Positions 51,371 through 58,682 of a stretch of DNA of 64,000 nt are shown one piece after another. The number at the start of each line of letters is the position of its first letter. Position 1 is the stretch's first letter. Position numbers and translations under genes: made by a program. The DNA lies in the NCBI GenBank assembly GCA_039028155.1, contig JBCCIS010000018.1, positions 1 to 64,000 of the forward strand, given 5' to 3'. Below the pieces are notes generated by a model. That model ran no database searches and was not told the origin of the DNA. It saw only the letters and a list, made by a program, of their open reading frames with translations. The stretch is from Pseudomonadota bacterium. Lineage in GTDB: Bacteria > Pseudomonadota > Alphaproteobacteria > SP197.

Positions 51371-52543
51371 TCAGCCGGCCTCGCCGGCCCGATTCAAGGC
51401 TTCCAGGTTAAGCGTGTTGAAGTGGTGAATGAAGTGTTCGCCCCAGCCTTCCTTTTGTTCCGGGTCGACCATAAGCCTGCCGGGTTTGTAGCCGCGTGAG
51501 CTGACGCCACGCTGCACCGCCTCGACGAGGTCGACATCCTCGGTGTTGAGCTGATTGCTGATATAGGCCTCGGCCGTCTCAGTGGGTTCGGACATCGTTC
51601 CGTCAAGGGTGAAGTATGTGATCCTCTCTGCGACGCGGTCCGGTCCCGCCGGCTTCATGTTGAAGATGAACAGCATGTTCGTTCCCGGGAAGACCGAGAA
51701 GGTCATGTTGGGCCACAAGAAAACCTGGTGGAACGGTGCGCCGCGTGTGTTGGTGAACGCGTCCGTCTCGTTCACGTCATAGGGGATGACCTCGGCTTTG
51801 CCGCCGCGCGCGGTGTACTCGATCGTTCGTCCGTTGATGTTGAACCCGTAAGTCGACGTATCAATAATGTGGCCCAGTGCGACGTGCGCTTTTCCGCAGC
51901 GCCCGACGTGATAGGCCTCCAGAAAGTTCTCGGTCACGATCTTCCAGTTCGCCTTGATGTCGTAGTCCTTGTGCGTCGCGTACCGCAGGTCGGGCGCCTC
52001 GGCGACCATGGCCATGACGATGCTCTCAAACGCCGGCGCCATCTCGCGCAAGGGTGTCGCGTCCGGGTCGAGATTGACGAAGACGAAGCCGCCGATGATC
52101 TCAACGTTGATTGGTGTAAGCCGGACATCCGTGCGATCGAAGCCTTTGACTTCGTCACACATCGGCGCGTTGCGCAGCTTGCCCTCCAAGTCGTAACACC
52201 AGGCGTGGTAGGGGCACGTCACCACCATCTTGACATTGCCTCGTCCGGTCAGGAGTTCATGACCACGGTGTTGGCAGACATTGTAGAAGGCACGGATCTG
52301 GTCGTCCCTGCCGCGTATGACGTAGAGCGATTCACCACCAATCTCGTCGACCAGATAGTCGCCGGATTTGGGCAGCTCCGTCTGGTGGCAGACATACTGC
52401 CACTCGTGCTGGAAGACCGCGCGCTGTTCAGCCTCGAAGAGTTCGGGGTCCGTGTAGTACCGGCCATGAGGCGCATGGGTTTGCGTCGCGTCTTCGGTGA
52501 AACCGTTTCCGGCGAAGTTGACCGATTCGACCTTCTCAAGCAT
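51371..52543 (-). CDS. Rieske oxygenase, alpha subunit (betaine/carnitine-demethylase-like), unusual iron motif
   Basis: 390 residues. The Rieske ligands are C90/H92 (CQH) and C110/H113 (CPYH). The catalytic iron region reads NFLEAYHVGRCGKAH: H212 and H220 are 7 residues apart where the usual motif is H-x4-H, so the second ligand may be displaced or supplied differently. The C-terminal Asp region is EDVDLVEAVQRGV. A BetI-like TetR regulator is divergent, and relatives act on quaternary amines such as glycine betaine or carnitine; that link is inference. ATG at 52541-52543. Confidence 0.85.
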   Translation of the reverse strand: MLEKVESVNFAGNGFTEDATQTHAPHGRYYTDPELFEAEQRAVFQHEWQYVCHQTELPKSGDYLVDEIGGESLYVIRGRDDQIRAFYNVCQHRGHELLTGRGNVKMVVTCPYHAWCYDLEGKLRNAPMCDEVKGFDRTDVRLTPINVEIIGGFVFVNLDPDATPLREMAPAFESIVMAMVAEAPDLRYATHKDYDIKANWKIVTENFLEAYHVGRCGKAHVALGHIIDTSTYGFNINGRTIEYTARGGKAEVIPYDVNETDAFTNTRGAPFHQVFLWPNMTFSVFPGTNMLFIFNMKPAGPDRVAERITYFTLDGTMSEPTETAEAYISNQLNTEDVDLVEAVQRGVSSRGYKPGRLMVDPEQKEGWGEHFIHHFNTLNLEALNRAGEAG

Positions 52544-52590
52544 GACGGACCCCTTTGTTTTCATTGCGAAAAGTCTTGCCAACCAGATGT

Positions 52591-52618
52591 AATACGATCA
52601 TATTAATACGAGCGTATT
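52591..52618. promoter_or_regulatory. tandem TetR-type operator
   Basis: Two contiguous 14-bp palindromes of the form AATACG-N2-CGTATT: AATACGATCATATT (52591-52604, one mismatch) and AATACGAGCGTATT (52605-52618, perfect). They sit between the Rieske gene (start 52543) and the TetR gene (start 52675), the expected position for the BetI-like repressor to control both. Confidence 0.85.
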
Positions 52619-52674
52619 GTGTCGGAGTCAAGCTGGTACCCAAGACATCCTGTGATCAGGCGGAGATTGGATCG

Positions 52675-53304
52675 ATGAAGACGCAGCCAAGCCCATCCCA
52701 CCGGCGTCTTGAAGATGCCAGGGGCATGCTGATCGATGCGACGATGGAATCGATCTTTCGGCACGGCATCGCCGAGACCAGCATCTCGACGATCACCGAG
52801 ATCGCCGGTCTGTCCCGCGGCATGGTGCGGCACTATTTCGCATCGAAGGACGCGATGATGGTTGCCGCCTATGAGGCGCTGTTGGCGAAGTGGAAGGAGA
52901 ACTTCTATCGAGCGCGCGAGGGTGGTCCGCTTCAGCGTATCGTTCGGCTGATCGAAACGATGTACACGCCGCCCAACTTCGACCCCAGAGATTTGTCGGT
53001 CTGGATCTCGCTCAACGCCGGTGCCCTGCACGACCCAAAGCTTGCGGCCATGTGCAGCAAGGAGACGGCAACCTGGTTGGATGTGTTCAAGGAGGAGATC
53101 GCCGCGTATGGCGAGCAGGTGGGACGGTCTTACGACACTGATCGCATTGCCGAGACTCTTCTCGCGGTATCCGATGGTTTATGGATCAAGCACATGATCG
53201 AGCCGAACAGGGTCGATCAGCAAAAGGCTTTGGGCATAAACACGAAGCTTCTTTTTGACATGTTGGGCATTGCGGGCGCTTGGCAAGACGACAAAGCCAA
53301 GTGA
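52675..53304 (+). CDS. BetI-like TetR-family transcriptional repressor
   Basis: 209 residues from the ATG at 52675 (GGCGGAGA upstream). The N-terminal helix-turn-helix is ARGMLIDATMESIFRHGIAE then TSISTITEIAGLSRGMVRHY, with the usual FASKDAM following. The C-terminal ligand domain (WISLNAGALHDPKLAAMC, GLWIKHMIEPNRVDQQKALG) resembles BetI, which senses choline. It probably represses the divergent Rieske gene from the tandem operator at 52591-52618. Confidence 0.9.
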   Translation: MKTQPSPSHRRLEDARGMLIDATMESIFRHGIAETSISTITEIAGLSRGMVRHYFASKDAMMVAAYEALLAKWKENFYRAREGGPLQRIVRLIETMYTPPNFDPRDLSVWISLNAGALHDPKLAAMCSKETATWLDVFKEEIAAYGEQVGRSYDTDRIAETLLAVSDGLWIKHMIEPNRVDQQKALGINTKLLFDMLGIAGAWQDDKAK

Positions 53305-53323
53305 ACCTCGCTGCCGATCCACG

Positions 53324-53352
53324 TTGACGGCGCGCCAGTGTGTTCGTAGGGT
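53324..53352 (+). promoter_or_regulatory. candidate sigma-70 promoter, TTGACG-N17-TAGGGT
   Basis: TTGACG (53324-53329) and TAGGGT (53347-53352) are spaced by 17 nt, 20 nt after the TetR stop. A start near 53359 would place the short leader ORF (ATG at 53384) about 25 nt into the transcript, ahead of a terminator and the efflux pump gene. Confidence 0.6.
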
Positions 53353-53383
53353 GCCGTCGCGAAAACCAAGGGAACGATTCAAG

Positions 53384-53431
53384 ATGACGACCTCCATCGT
53401 CGTAGTAGGCACGTGGCGCATGGTCCGGTAG
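53384..53431 (+). CDS. 15-codon leader-peptide candidate upstream of an efflux pump
   Basis: An ATG followed by 15 sense codons and TAG encodes MTTSIVVVGTWRMVR. It is preceded by AAGGGAACG at a normal Shine-Dalgarno distance. Its stop codon lies in a hairpin GGTAGCG / CGCTGCC (53428-53449), just in front of the intrinsic terminator 53457-53485 and the pump start 53536. This is the layout of a translated attenuator; the peptide has no known relative that I can name. Confidence 0.45.
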   Translation: MTTSIVVVGTWRMVR

Positions 53432-53456
53432 CGGAAACCATAACGCTGCCCTGTGC

Positions 53457-53485
53457 GCCCCCGATTCCGGTCGGGGGCTTTTTTT
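53457..53485 (+). terminator. intrinsic terminator between a leader ORF and an efflux gene
   Basis: GCCCCCGA (53457-53464) and TCGGGGGC (53471-53478) form a perfect 8-bp stem, directly followed by seven T residues (53479-53485). It is a textbook terminator, 153 nt after the TetR stop and 51 nt before the pump start. It could serve the TetR transcript or act as an attenuator. Confidence 0.9.
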
Positions 53486-53535
53486 GTGCCCTAGCTTTGA
53501 CGATGCCGCCGGTTCGACCCGGCCGAGAGGTTCCG

Positions 53536-54726
53536 ATGTTTCATCCCGCCGCGACGCCGCCACGCCTGGTCACGCTGATCCTGCTGACCGCGCTTGCGAC
53601 CCTGTCGCTGAACTTGTTCCTGCCCTCGCTCGCGGCGATGGCGGCGGATTTCGACGTAAGCTATGCGCTCATTAGTCTGACTGTCGCCGGCTACGTCGCG
53701 GTGACGGCGGCGCTGCAGCTGGTCATCGGGCCGCTCTCAGACCGCTTTGGACGCCGGCCGGTGCTGCTTGCTGCGATGGCGGTCTATGTAATCGCCTCGG
53801 CGGCCTGCGTCATGACCACCGATATCGGTGTGTTTCTGGTCTGCCGTATTCTGCAGGGCGTCATCATCGCCGGCTGGACGGTGTCGCTGGCGATCGTGCG
53901 TGACATGAAGCCGGCCAACGAAGCTGCCAGCACGATCGGCTACATCAGCATGGTGATGGCGGTCGCGCCGATGATCGGCCCGCTTGCCGGTGGCTTGTTG
54001 GATGCGTTCTTTGGTTGGCGTGCGAGTTTCGTGGCGTTCACGCTGATGGGTCTTGGCCTCCTCATCCTCTGCTGGGCGGATCTGGGCGAAACCAATGCCG
54101 CACGCACAGGCGGCTTCGCGGCACAAGTGCGGGCCTATCCCGATCTTCTGCGTTCGCGTCACTTCTGGGGTTACGCGTTATGCATGGCGTTCTCGGTCGG
54201 CGCGTTCTATGCCTTCCTGGCCGGCACGCCGCTGGTCGCGACCGCGGTCTTCGGCATGTCGACGGCGACGTTGGGCGCGGCCATGGGCAGCATCACGGCG
54301 GGTTTCGTCTTCGGCAGTTTCCTCTCGGGCCGGCTGGCCAGGCGCCATGCGCTCGCGACTATGATCATCGCCGGCCGGCTGGTCGCCTGCATCGGTCTTG
54401 CCGCCGGGCTCGTCTTGGTGATGGCAGGGTACCTGAATGTCGTCCTGCTGTTCGGCGCGACGATTTTCGTCGGTATCGGCAACGGTCTGACGACGCCGAG
54501 CGCCAGCGCCGGGGCGATGTCGGTGCGTCCGCACCTGGCGGGCAGCGCGTCCGGTCTGTTCGGCGCGCTGACGGCGGTTGTCGGCGCCCTGCTGACGGTG
54601 ATCACCGGCGCGCTGGTGACGGTGGAGACGGGCGCGTTCATGTTGCTCGCCATCATGCTGGCGGCATCGTTTCTGGCGCTGCTCGCCGCGCTTCTTGTGC
54701 GCGGGCCTGGGCCTGAAGAAATCTAA
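53536..54726 (+). CDS. Bcr/CflA-type MFS multidrug efflux transporter
   Basis: 396 residues from the ATG at 53536 (GAGAGG upstream); an upstream in-frame start at 53413 would run through the terminator and is not used. 12 membrane segments, with motif A GPLSDRFGRRPVLLAAMAV, ILQGVIIAGWTVSLAIVRDM and a long family-typical second half. Drug/H+ antiport of unknown specificity. Preceded by a leader ORF and terminator that suggest attenuation control. It overlaps the converging ParA-like gene by 4 nt. Confidence 0.9.
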   Translation: MFHPAATPPRLVTLILLTALATLSLNLFLPSLAAMAADFDVSYALISLTVAGYVAVTAALQLVIGPLSDRFGRRPVLLAAMAVYVIASAACVMTTDIGVFLVCRILQGVIIAGWTVSLAIVRDMKPANEAASTIGYISMVMAVAPMIGPLAGGLLDAFFGWRASFVAFTLMGLGLLILCWADLGETNAARTGGFAAQVRAYPDLLRSRHFWGYALCMAFSVGAFYAFLAGTPLVATAVFGMSTATLGAAMGSITAGFVFGSFLSGRLARRHALATMIIAGRLVACIGLAAGLVLVMAGYLNVVLLFGATIFVGIGNGLTTPSASAGAMSVRPHLAGSASGLFGALTAVVGALLTVITGALVTVETGAFMLLAIMLAASFLALLAALLVRGPGPEEI

Positions 54727-55559
54727 GCGGACTTCGCGCTGTCGCGGTCGCCGGTGCGCCGGCCGAAGGGCTGGTTGGGCTTGAGCGCGTTGCCGCCGAC
54801 GGGGCTGGGGAACTTGACGGCCTGGCGCGGTGGTTCGGCTGTCTCGCCAGTGTCGCCCTCGGCCCGGTCGAGACCGTTGTCCAGCGCGACGACCAAGGGC
54901 CGGCGCAGGCGCTCGTTGATATGCGGCCACAGTTCGATGACTTCCTTGGCCGAGCTCGACTTGGGCGCGGTCTCCATCACCGTGCGCCCGTCGATCATGG
55001 CCGACGCATAATGCACGCGGCTGTGCAGGATGACCGGCGCCACGGGGCCGTGCTGGGTAAGCGCGATCGCGGCGTCCTGATTGATGCGCGCGCGTGGCGT
55101 GCCGCCGTTCAACACGAACATCAGCGGTTTGCCCTGCGCCTCGACAATGTCGACGGTCGCGCCGACAGCGCGCAGATCGTGCGGGCTGGGCCGGACCGGC
55201 AGCACGACGAGATCGGCGAGCGACACGACGTTGCGGATACGCCGGGTGACGGCCGGCGGTGTGTCGATGATGACCAGGCGTATGCCGTCATCGCGCAAGT
55301 CGGCGAGGTCGCGGGCCAGCGTCCACTGATCATCCTCGCGGCGGCGCGGCACGCCAGTGAGCTTGACGACATCGTCGGGCGCTTCGTCATCGCGCGCCAG
55401 CCACCAGTGGTAAAGGCTGCCTTGCGGATCCGTGTCGATCATCGCGACGGGACCGTGGCCGGTGCGCGCGGCTTCAACCGCCAGATGGCCGGCCAGGGTC
55501 GTCTTGCCGGCGCCGCCCTTTTGTGAGGCGAGCGCCAAAACGCGCATGGAACTCAGCAT
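54723..55559 (-). CDS. orphan ParA/MinD-type ATPase
   Basis: 278 residues from the ATG at 55557-55559, whose start overlaps the stop of a 35-codon ORF (ATGCTGA); a downstream ATG at 55547 is the other option. The deviant Walker A motif is KGGAGKTTLAGHLAVEAA, followed by MIDTDPQGSLYHW and the D-T-P Walker B segment VIIDTPPAV. There is a long Pro/Gly/Arg-rich tail (about 225-278). No ParB or parS is seen, so it may position a protein complex or be a plasmid/integrated-element relic. Confidence 0.85.
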   Translation of the reverse strand: MLSSMRVLALASQKGGAGKTTLAGHLAVEAARTGHGPVAMIDTDPQGSLYHWWLARDDEAPDDVVKLTGVPRRREDDQWTLARDLADLRDDGIRLVIIDTPPAVTRRIRNVVSLADLVVLPVRPSPHDLRAVGATVDIVEAQGKPLMFVLNGGTPRARINQDAAIALTQHGPVAPVILHSRVHYASAMIDGRTVMETAPKSSSAKEVIELWPHINERLRRPLVVALDNGLDRAEGDTGETAEPPRQAVKFPSPVGGNALKPNQPFGRRTGDRDSAKSA

Positions 55560-55660
55560 CGCCGGCTTCCAGGCAGTTGGGTGTCGCGCGGCTCGAGCGG
55601 AACACAGACGATCTCGCCGCCGCGGCGGATCGCGCGTTTGCGGTTTGTGGTGACGGCCAT
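55553..55660 (-). CDS. possible 35-residue protein coupled to the ParA-like gene
   Basis: An ATG at 55658-55660 opens 35 sense codons (start MAVTTNRKRAIRRGGEIVCV) ending in TGA at 55553-55555. GGGAGACC is 7 nt upstream and the stop overlaps the ParA start, a sign of coupling. The basic N-terminus resembles small DNA-binding partners of ParA proteins, but too little sequence exists to say. The 270 bp further upstream to 55934 show no other feature. Confidence 0.4.
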   Translation of the reverse strand: MAVTTNRKRAIRRGGEIVCVPLEPRDTQLPGSRRC

Positions 55661-55926
55661 GGCCGGTCTCCCTTTGGCAGCCCCGCTGTCTTCGCCCGGC
55701 ACGGTATCCGGCGAAGACCGGTGGCTTTGCGCCCCGCCGTCGCCGGCGGTTTGCCCTTATCGAGGTGTCCAATAGGGACAGCCCGGCGGCGCGGTCGCGC
55801 GCGCGATGAAAGAGTCGGCAAATCAACCGCACATTTCCACGGCAATCGGAACCGGGAGTGACGGCGGGCACACTTATCGGGGCGATTGGGACGGCGTTGG
55901 GTGTCCAGGCGATCCAGATGGAATGC

Positions 55927-55938
55927 GATCTGCTCTAG
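55927..55938. repeat. dispersed element core GATCTGCTCTAG at a gene end
   Basis: A copy of the recurring core that contains the stop codon (55935-55937) of the AEC transporter gene. No matching second arm was seen nearby, so this looks like a half element. Confidence 0.55.
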
Positions 55939-56822
55939 ATCCAATAGGTCAACGCCAGTGTCATGACGACGATGGTGAGCAGGGTCGACACCATGATCAG
56001 GCCGGCCACCTCGTGCGCCAGCTCGGGCACGTGCTGGTCGACGAACAGGTAGGTGGCGACCGAGACGGGCATCAGGCACATCAGGATAAAGACGCCGCGC
56101 TCGGTGCCGGTGAAACCGAAAACCTGAAGCAGGCCCAAGGCGATGGCGACACCCATGGCGATGTGGAACAGACTGAGATAGGTGGCACGCCAGAGCGCGC
56201 TGATCTTCAAGGTGGCGAGCGTATAGCCCAGCGTCAGCAGCATGAGCGGGATGGCGAGGCCGCCGAGGATATCGAACGCCGCGTCGATTGGTTTCGGCAA
56301 GGCCGTGTCGGTCGCCATCAAGACAAGCGTGACGAGCACCGCGTAGATGATTGGCGAGGTTACAAGGCTGCGTATCGAGAAGCTGCCCATGGTCACCGCC
56401 ATGCCGACGGTGAAGATGCTGACCACGATGACAACGACAAACGCCATGGCATAGGCCATGCCGGCCTCGCCAAACGCGAGCAGCGCGATGGGCAGGCCGA
56501 CGTTGCCGACATTGGCGTGCATCATCGGCGACAGGAAAGCGCGGGTATTGAGGCCCATGATCTTCAAGAAGACGAAGGCCGCAACACAGAAGCACGCCAG
56601 CACCGCGACGGCCGCCAGCATCATATCGAGGAACGCGCCGATCGGCACATGAGCATCGGAGAGGTGGGAGATGATCAACGTCGGGTAACCGACATTGGCG
56701 ACCACGCCATTGACCATCTTGTTGTCGAACGGAACCTTGAACCGCGCAAGGCCGAAACCGATGGCGGCGCAGATCAGCACCGGCAGGACCACGTTGGTGA
56801 CGTGTAAGAAAAGCTCTGCCAT
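55935..56822 (-). CDS. AEC-family (auxin efflux carrier-like) transporter
   Basis: 295 residues with ten hydrophobic segments in two five-helix halves. Landmarks include NGVVANVGYPTLIISHL and MMHANVGNVGLPIALLAFGE with the conserved NVGNxGLP, and the C-terminal CLMPVSVATYLFV. Bacterial members carry malonate, malate or other organic anions. Gene ends within a dispersed palindrome core. No linked enzyme gives the substrate. Confidence 0.88.
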   Translation of the reverse strand: MAELFLHVTNVVLPVLICAAIGFGLARFKVPFDNKMVNGVVANVGYPTLIISHLSDAHVPIGAFLDMMLAAVAVLACFCVAAFVFLKIMGLNTRAFLSPMMHANVGNVGLPIALLAFGEAGMAYAMAFVVVIVVSIFTVGMAVTMGSFSIRSLVTSPIIYAVLVTLVLMATDTALPKPIDAAFDILGGLAIPLMLLTLGYTLATLKISALWRATYLSLFHIAMGVAIALGLLQVFGFTGTERGVFILMCLMPVSVATYLFVDQHVPELAHEVAGLIMVSTLLTIVVMTLALTYWI

Positions 56823-56889
56823 GAACGACGGCGCCCCCGTAGGCGAAGAGTCTACAGGAGGGCGCGCGCGTGATCCATCGCGCGGGCAG

Positions 56890-56900
56890 GATCTGCTCTA
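56890..56900. repeat. dispersed element core GATCTGCTCTA at a gene end
   Basis: The core contains the complement of the TAG stop (56898-56900) of the small gene 56898-57167. It is followed by AAAGCGCGG, as in the hairpin copy at 57583-57612. Confidence 0.55.
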
Positions 56901-57167
56901 AAGCGCGGAGAGGGTCTTCAGGGTGCTTTTCGTGATGACTTTGGTTTCGGCCATCATCAAGGCGAGCAGGTCATCGCCGGCGGGCGCACCCTGAAGGTCT
57001 TCCAAGGTCCGTCGTCTGGCAGTGAAGTCTGCGTAGGTCAGCTTTGGATCGGCCGTCTTCCCGAAGGCTTCGTGAAACACGATCTCGGCAATGTCGCGCG
57101 GCATGGCGAGCACCGTGTCGTCGTCGGGGCCGTCGGCAAAGATGACGTGGTTGTCCAGATCCAGCAT
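56898..57167 (-). CDS. small protein of unknown function
   Basis: 89 residues from the ATG at 57165-57167: MLDLDNHVIFADGPDDDTVL at the start, a helical middle and a Lys-rich tail ending KSTLKTLSAL. It is mostly helical and acidic. No family is recognised. The frame extends upstream to 57266, but that part looks unlike coding. It lies downstream of two other small genes on the same strand (57300-57455, 57640-57810). Confidence 0.5.
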   Translation of the reverse strand: MLDLDNHVIFADGPDDDTVLAMPRDIAEIVFHEAFGKTADPKLTYADFTARRRTLEDLQGAPAGDDLLALMMAETKVITKSTLKTLSAL

Positions 57168-57258
57168 GCCACACCCTGGGGGTCGCGGATGCCGATCGTA
57201 CACTACGTGGCGGCGAGCCCGCAGTGCCTTGTGGCGTGTCGAATGGAGGCATGTCGCC

Positions 57259-57289
57259 GAGCACATTGTCTCATTTTGGCAATGTGCTC
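57259..57289. repeat. perfect 10-bp inverted repeat
   Basis: GAGCACATTG (57259-57268) and CAATGTGCTC (57280-57289) with an 11-nt loop, just after the stop of the small gene 57300-57455. A short T-run follows on the plus strand only, so it may be a weak terminator for plus-strand transcripts or an mRNA 3' structure. Confidence 0.6.
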
Positions 57290-57299
57290 GGTTTTGCGA

Positions 57300-57455
57300 T
57301 CAGCGCGGCCGCGGAAAGATCTCCTGCTGCGGCTGGCGGATCGTCACGCGCAGGGACAAGCCGTCGATGATCTTCTCCATCGAGACATCGCGCCGCGACA
57401 TCGGCTCCTTGATGTCGAAGATGCGCTTATCGGTGTTGTTCAGCTTGTGCGTCAT
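57300..57455 (-). CDS. 51-residue protein of unknown function
   Basis: A small ORF from the ATG at 57453-57455 (MTHKLNNTDKRIFDIKEPMS at the start) to a TGA at 57300-57302. GGGGAGACC lies about 8 nt upstream, and the coding shows good third-position GC bias. Charged and largely helical, with no recognised family. The conserved-looking stretch MEKIIDGLSLRVTI might form a beta-strand. Probably a real small gene. Confidence 0.5.
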   Translation of the reverse strand: MTHKLNNTDKRIFDIKEPMSRRDVSMEKIIDGLSLRVTIRQPQQEIFPRPR

Positions 57456-57582
57456 GGCCGGGTCTCCCCAAGTGCGGATGGTTGAACCTCTGCCCTACAC
57501 ATGGGGAGGATGGCGTGGAAGACTGGTCAGCATGACAACATGCGTGATCAGTCGCCGCGATTTGGGAAGTGAATTATGGCGG

Positions 57583-57612
57583 CTTTAGAGCACGACAGGA
57601 TCTGCTCTAAAG
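57583..57612. repeat. dispersed palindromic element, hairpin copy
   Basis: CTTTAGAGCA (57583-57592) and TGCTCTAAAG (57603-57612) form a perfect 10-bp stem with a 10-nt loop that includes GATC. It is the cleanest hairpin copy of the GATCTGCTCTA element family. Confidence 0.75.
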
Positions 57613-57639
57613 CCGCGAGTGGTGATCGATAAGCCGGCG

Positions 57640-57810
57640 TTATTCGTCGGCGAAATAGTACCCGGCCGGCGTGGCGCCGGCCGCGCCGTTGGCTTGTGCA
57701 TTGCTGACGGCAGCCGCCAGCTTTTCCAGTTGCTCGTGGGAAAGGATGCCCCCGAGTTCGTTGTTCTGCGTGGTATGCTTGTCGGACTTGGAGCTCTTTT
57801 TGTCGGCCAT
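57640..57810 (-). CDS. 56-residue protein of unknown function
   Basis: Start ATG 57808-57810, stop TAA complement 57640-57642. The sequence begins MADKKSSKSDKHTTQNNELG, then GILSHEQLEKLAAAVSNAQA and a Gly/Ala stretch ending PAGYYFADE. The order (basic/polar start, amphipathic helix, small-residue tail) resembles leader-plus-core precursor peptides, but no modification gene is adjacent and the tail has no Cys, so that is only a thought. Third-position GC bias supports coding. Confidence 0.45.
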   Translation of the reverse strand: MADKKSSKSDKHTTQNNELGGILSHEQLEKLAAAVSNAQANGAAGATPAGYYFADE

Positions 57811-58036
57811 TGGTGTCGCCTCAATGCCTATGTTGTCTGCGCCTTGGCAGGTAGGTGGTAATGATCAACGTTAATGCTTGCCCGTGGCGTGGGGTTGGTG
57901 ACCGTGATCACCGGGTGTCGTGCATGTCCTGTGCCAGCCGACACACCTCGGCCGTTCGCGTTGCCGAAGCGCAACACCTTGTCCGCTGTCGTGTGGTGCG
58001 CGACACCGCGGGCCTAGCGTCGATTGGTCAGGGCCG

Positions 58037-58675
58037 GTGACGATTGAGACGTACCTGGCCTATGTGCTGGCCGCCTTTGTTGTGTTGATGATACCGGGCC
58101 CCAGCACGATCCTGGTCTTAAGCTACACGCTGTCGGAGGGTCGCCGCGCGATCCTGGCGATCGTGGGTGGCGTGGTGGCCGGCGACCTGGTCTCTATCAC
58201 CGCATCGCTGGCCGGCATCGAAATCCTGATCGAGGCGTTTCCGCCGCTGTTCGACGTGCTGAAGTGGTTCGGCGTCGTCTATCTGCTCTATCTGGGCTAC
58301 CGCTGCATTCGCCCGGCACACGCCGATCCTTCGATCACGGTCGAGCACGCGGGCATCCCGAAGAGAACGCTGTTCATACGCGGTTTCGTGATTACGGCTA
58401 TCAATCCCGAAGGCCTGGGTTTCTTTATCAACTTCCTGCCGGAGTTCATGGATACGTCGCGTCCCCACGTGCCGCAGATGGTGATCCTGATCGCGACCTA
58501 TGTCGGTCTTGCGGTGATCGGCCGGCTTATCTATGCCTTCGGCGCCCAAGGCGCGCGGGGACTGTTGTCGAGCGACCGGGCGCAGCTGTGGGTGCGCTGG
58601 GGTTCCGGCGCTGTCATGGTCGCGATTGCCGTGTGGTCGATTTTCGCGTTGGGCACTGGCACAAGCGTCACGTGA
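58037..58675 (+). CDS. LysE-family amino-acid exporter
   Basis: 212 residues, GTG start at 58037 with GGTCAGGG upstream. Six hydrophobic segments. LysE/RhtB landmarks are VVLMIPGPSTILVLSYTLSE, VVYLLYLGYRCIR and the ITAINPEGLGFFINFLPEF segment. It exports amino acids or small amines; the substrate is unknown. It converges with the methyltransferase gene, 7 nt apart. Confidence 0.9.
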   Translation: MTIETYLAYVLAAFVVLMIPGPSTILVLSYTLSEGRRAILAIVGGVVAGDLVSITASLAGIEILIEAFPPLFDVLKWFGVVYLLYLGYRCIRPAHADPSITVEHAGIPKRTLFIRGFVITAINPEGLGFFINFLPEFMDTSRPHVPQMVILIATYVGLAVIGRLIYAFGAQGARGLLSSDRAQLWVRWGSGAVMVAIAVWSIFALGTGTSVT

Positions 58676-58682
58676 TCGGCCG

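Noticed and set aside
53413-53535. N-terminal extension of the second efflux pump
   Set aside because: The frame would pass through a strong terminator and a hydrophilic stretch not found in the family; the ATG at 53536 fits the first membrane segment.
55806-56807. 333-codon plus-strand frame
   Set aside because: Rich in His/Asp/Gln and antisense to the AEC transporter; a shadow.
57585-57824. 79-codon frame over the small gene 57640-57810
   Set aside because: It is a Pro/Arg/Thr-rich alternative frame; the other frame has better composition and a sensible start and stop.
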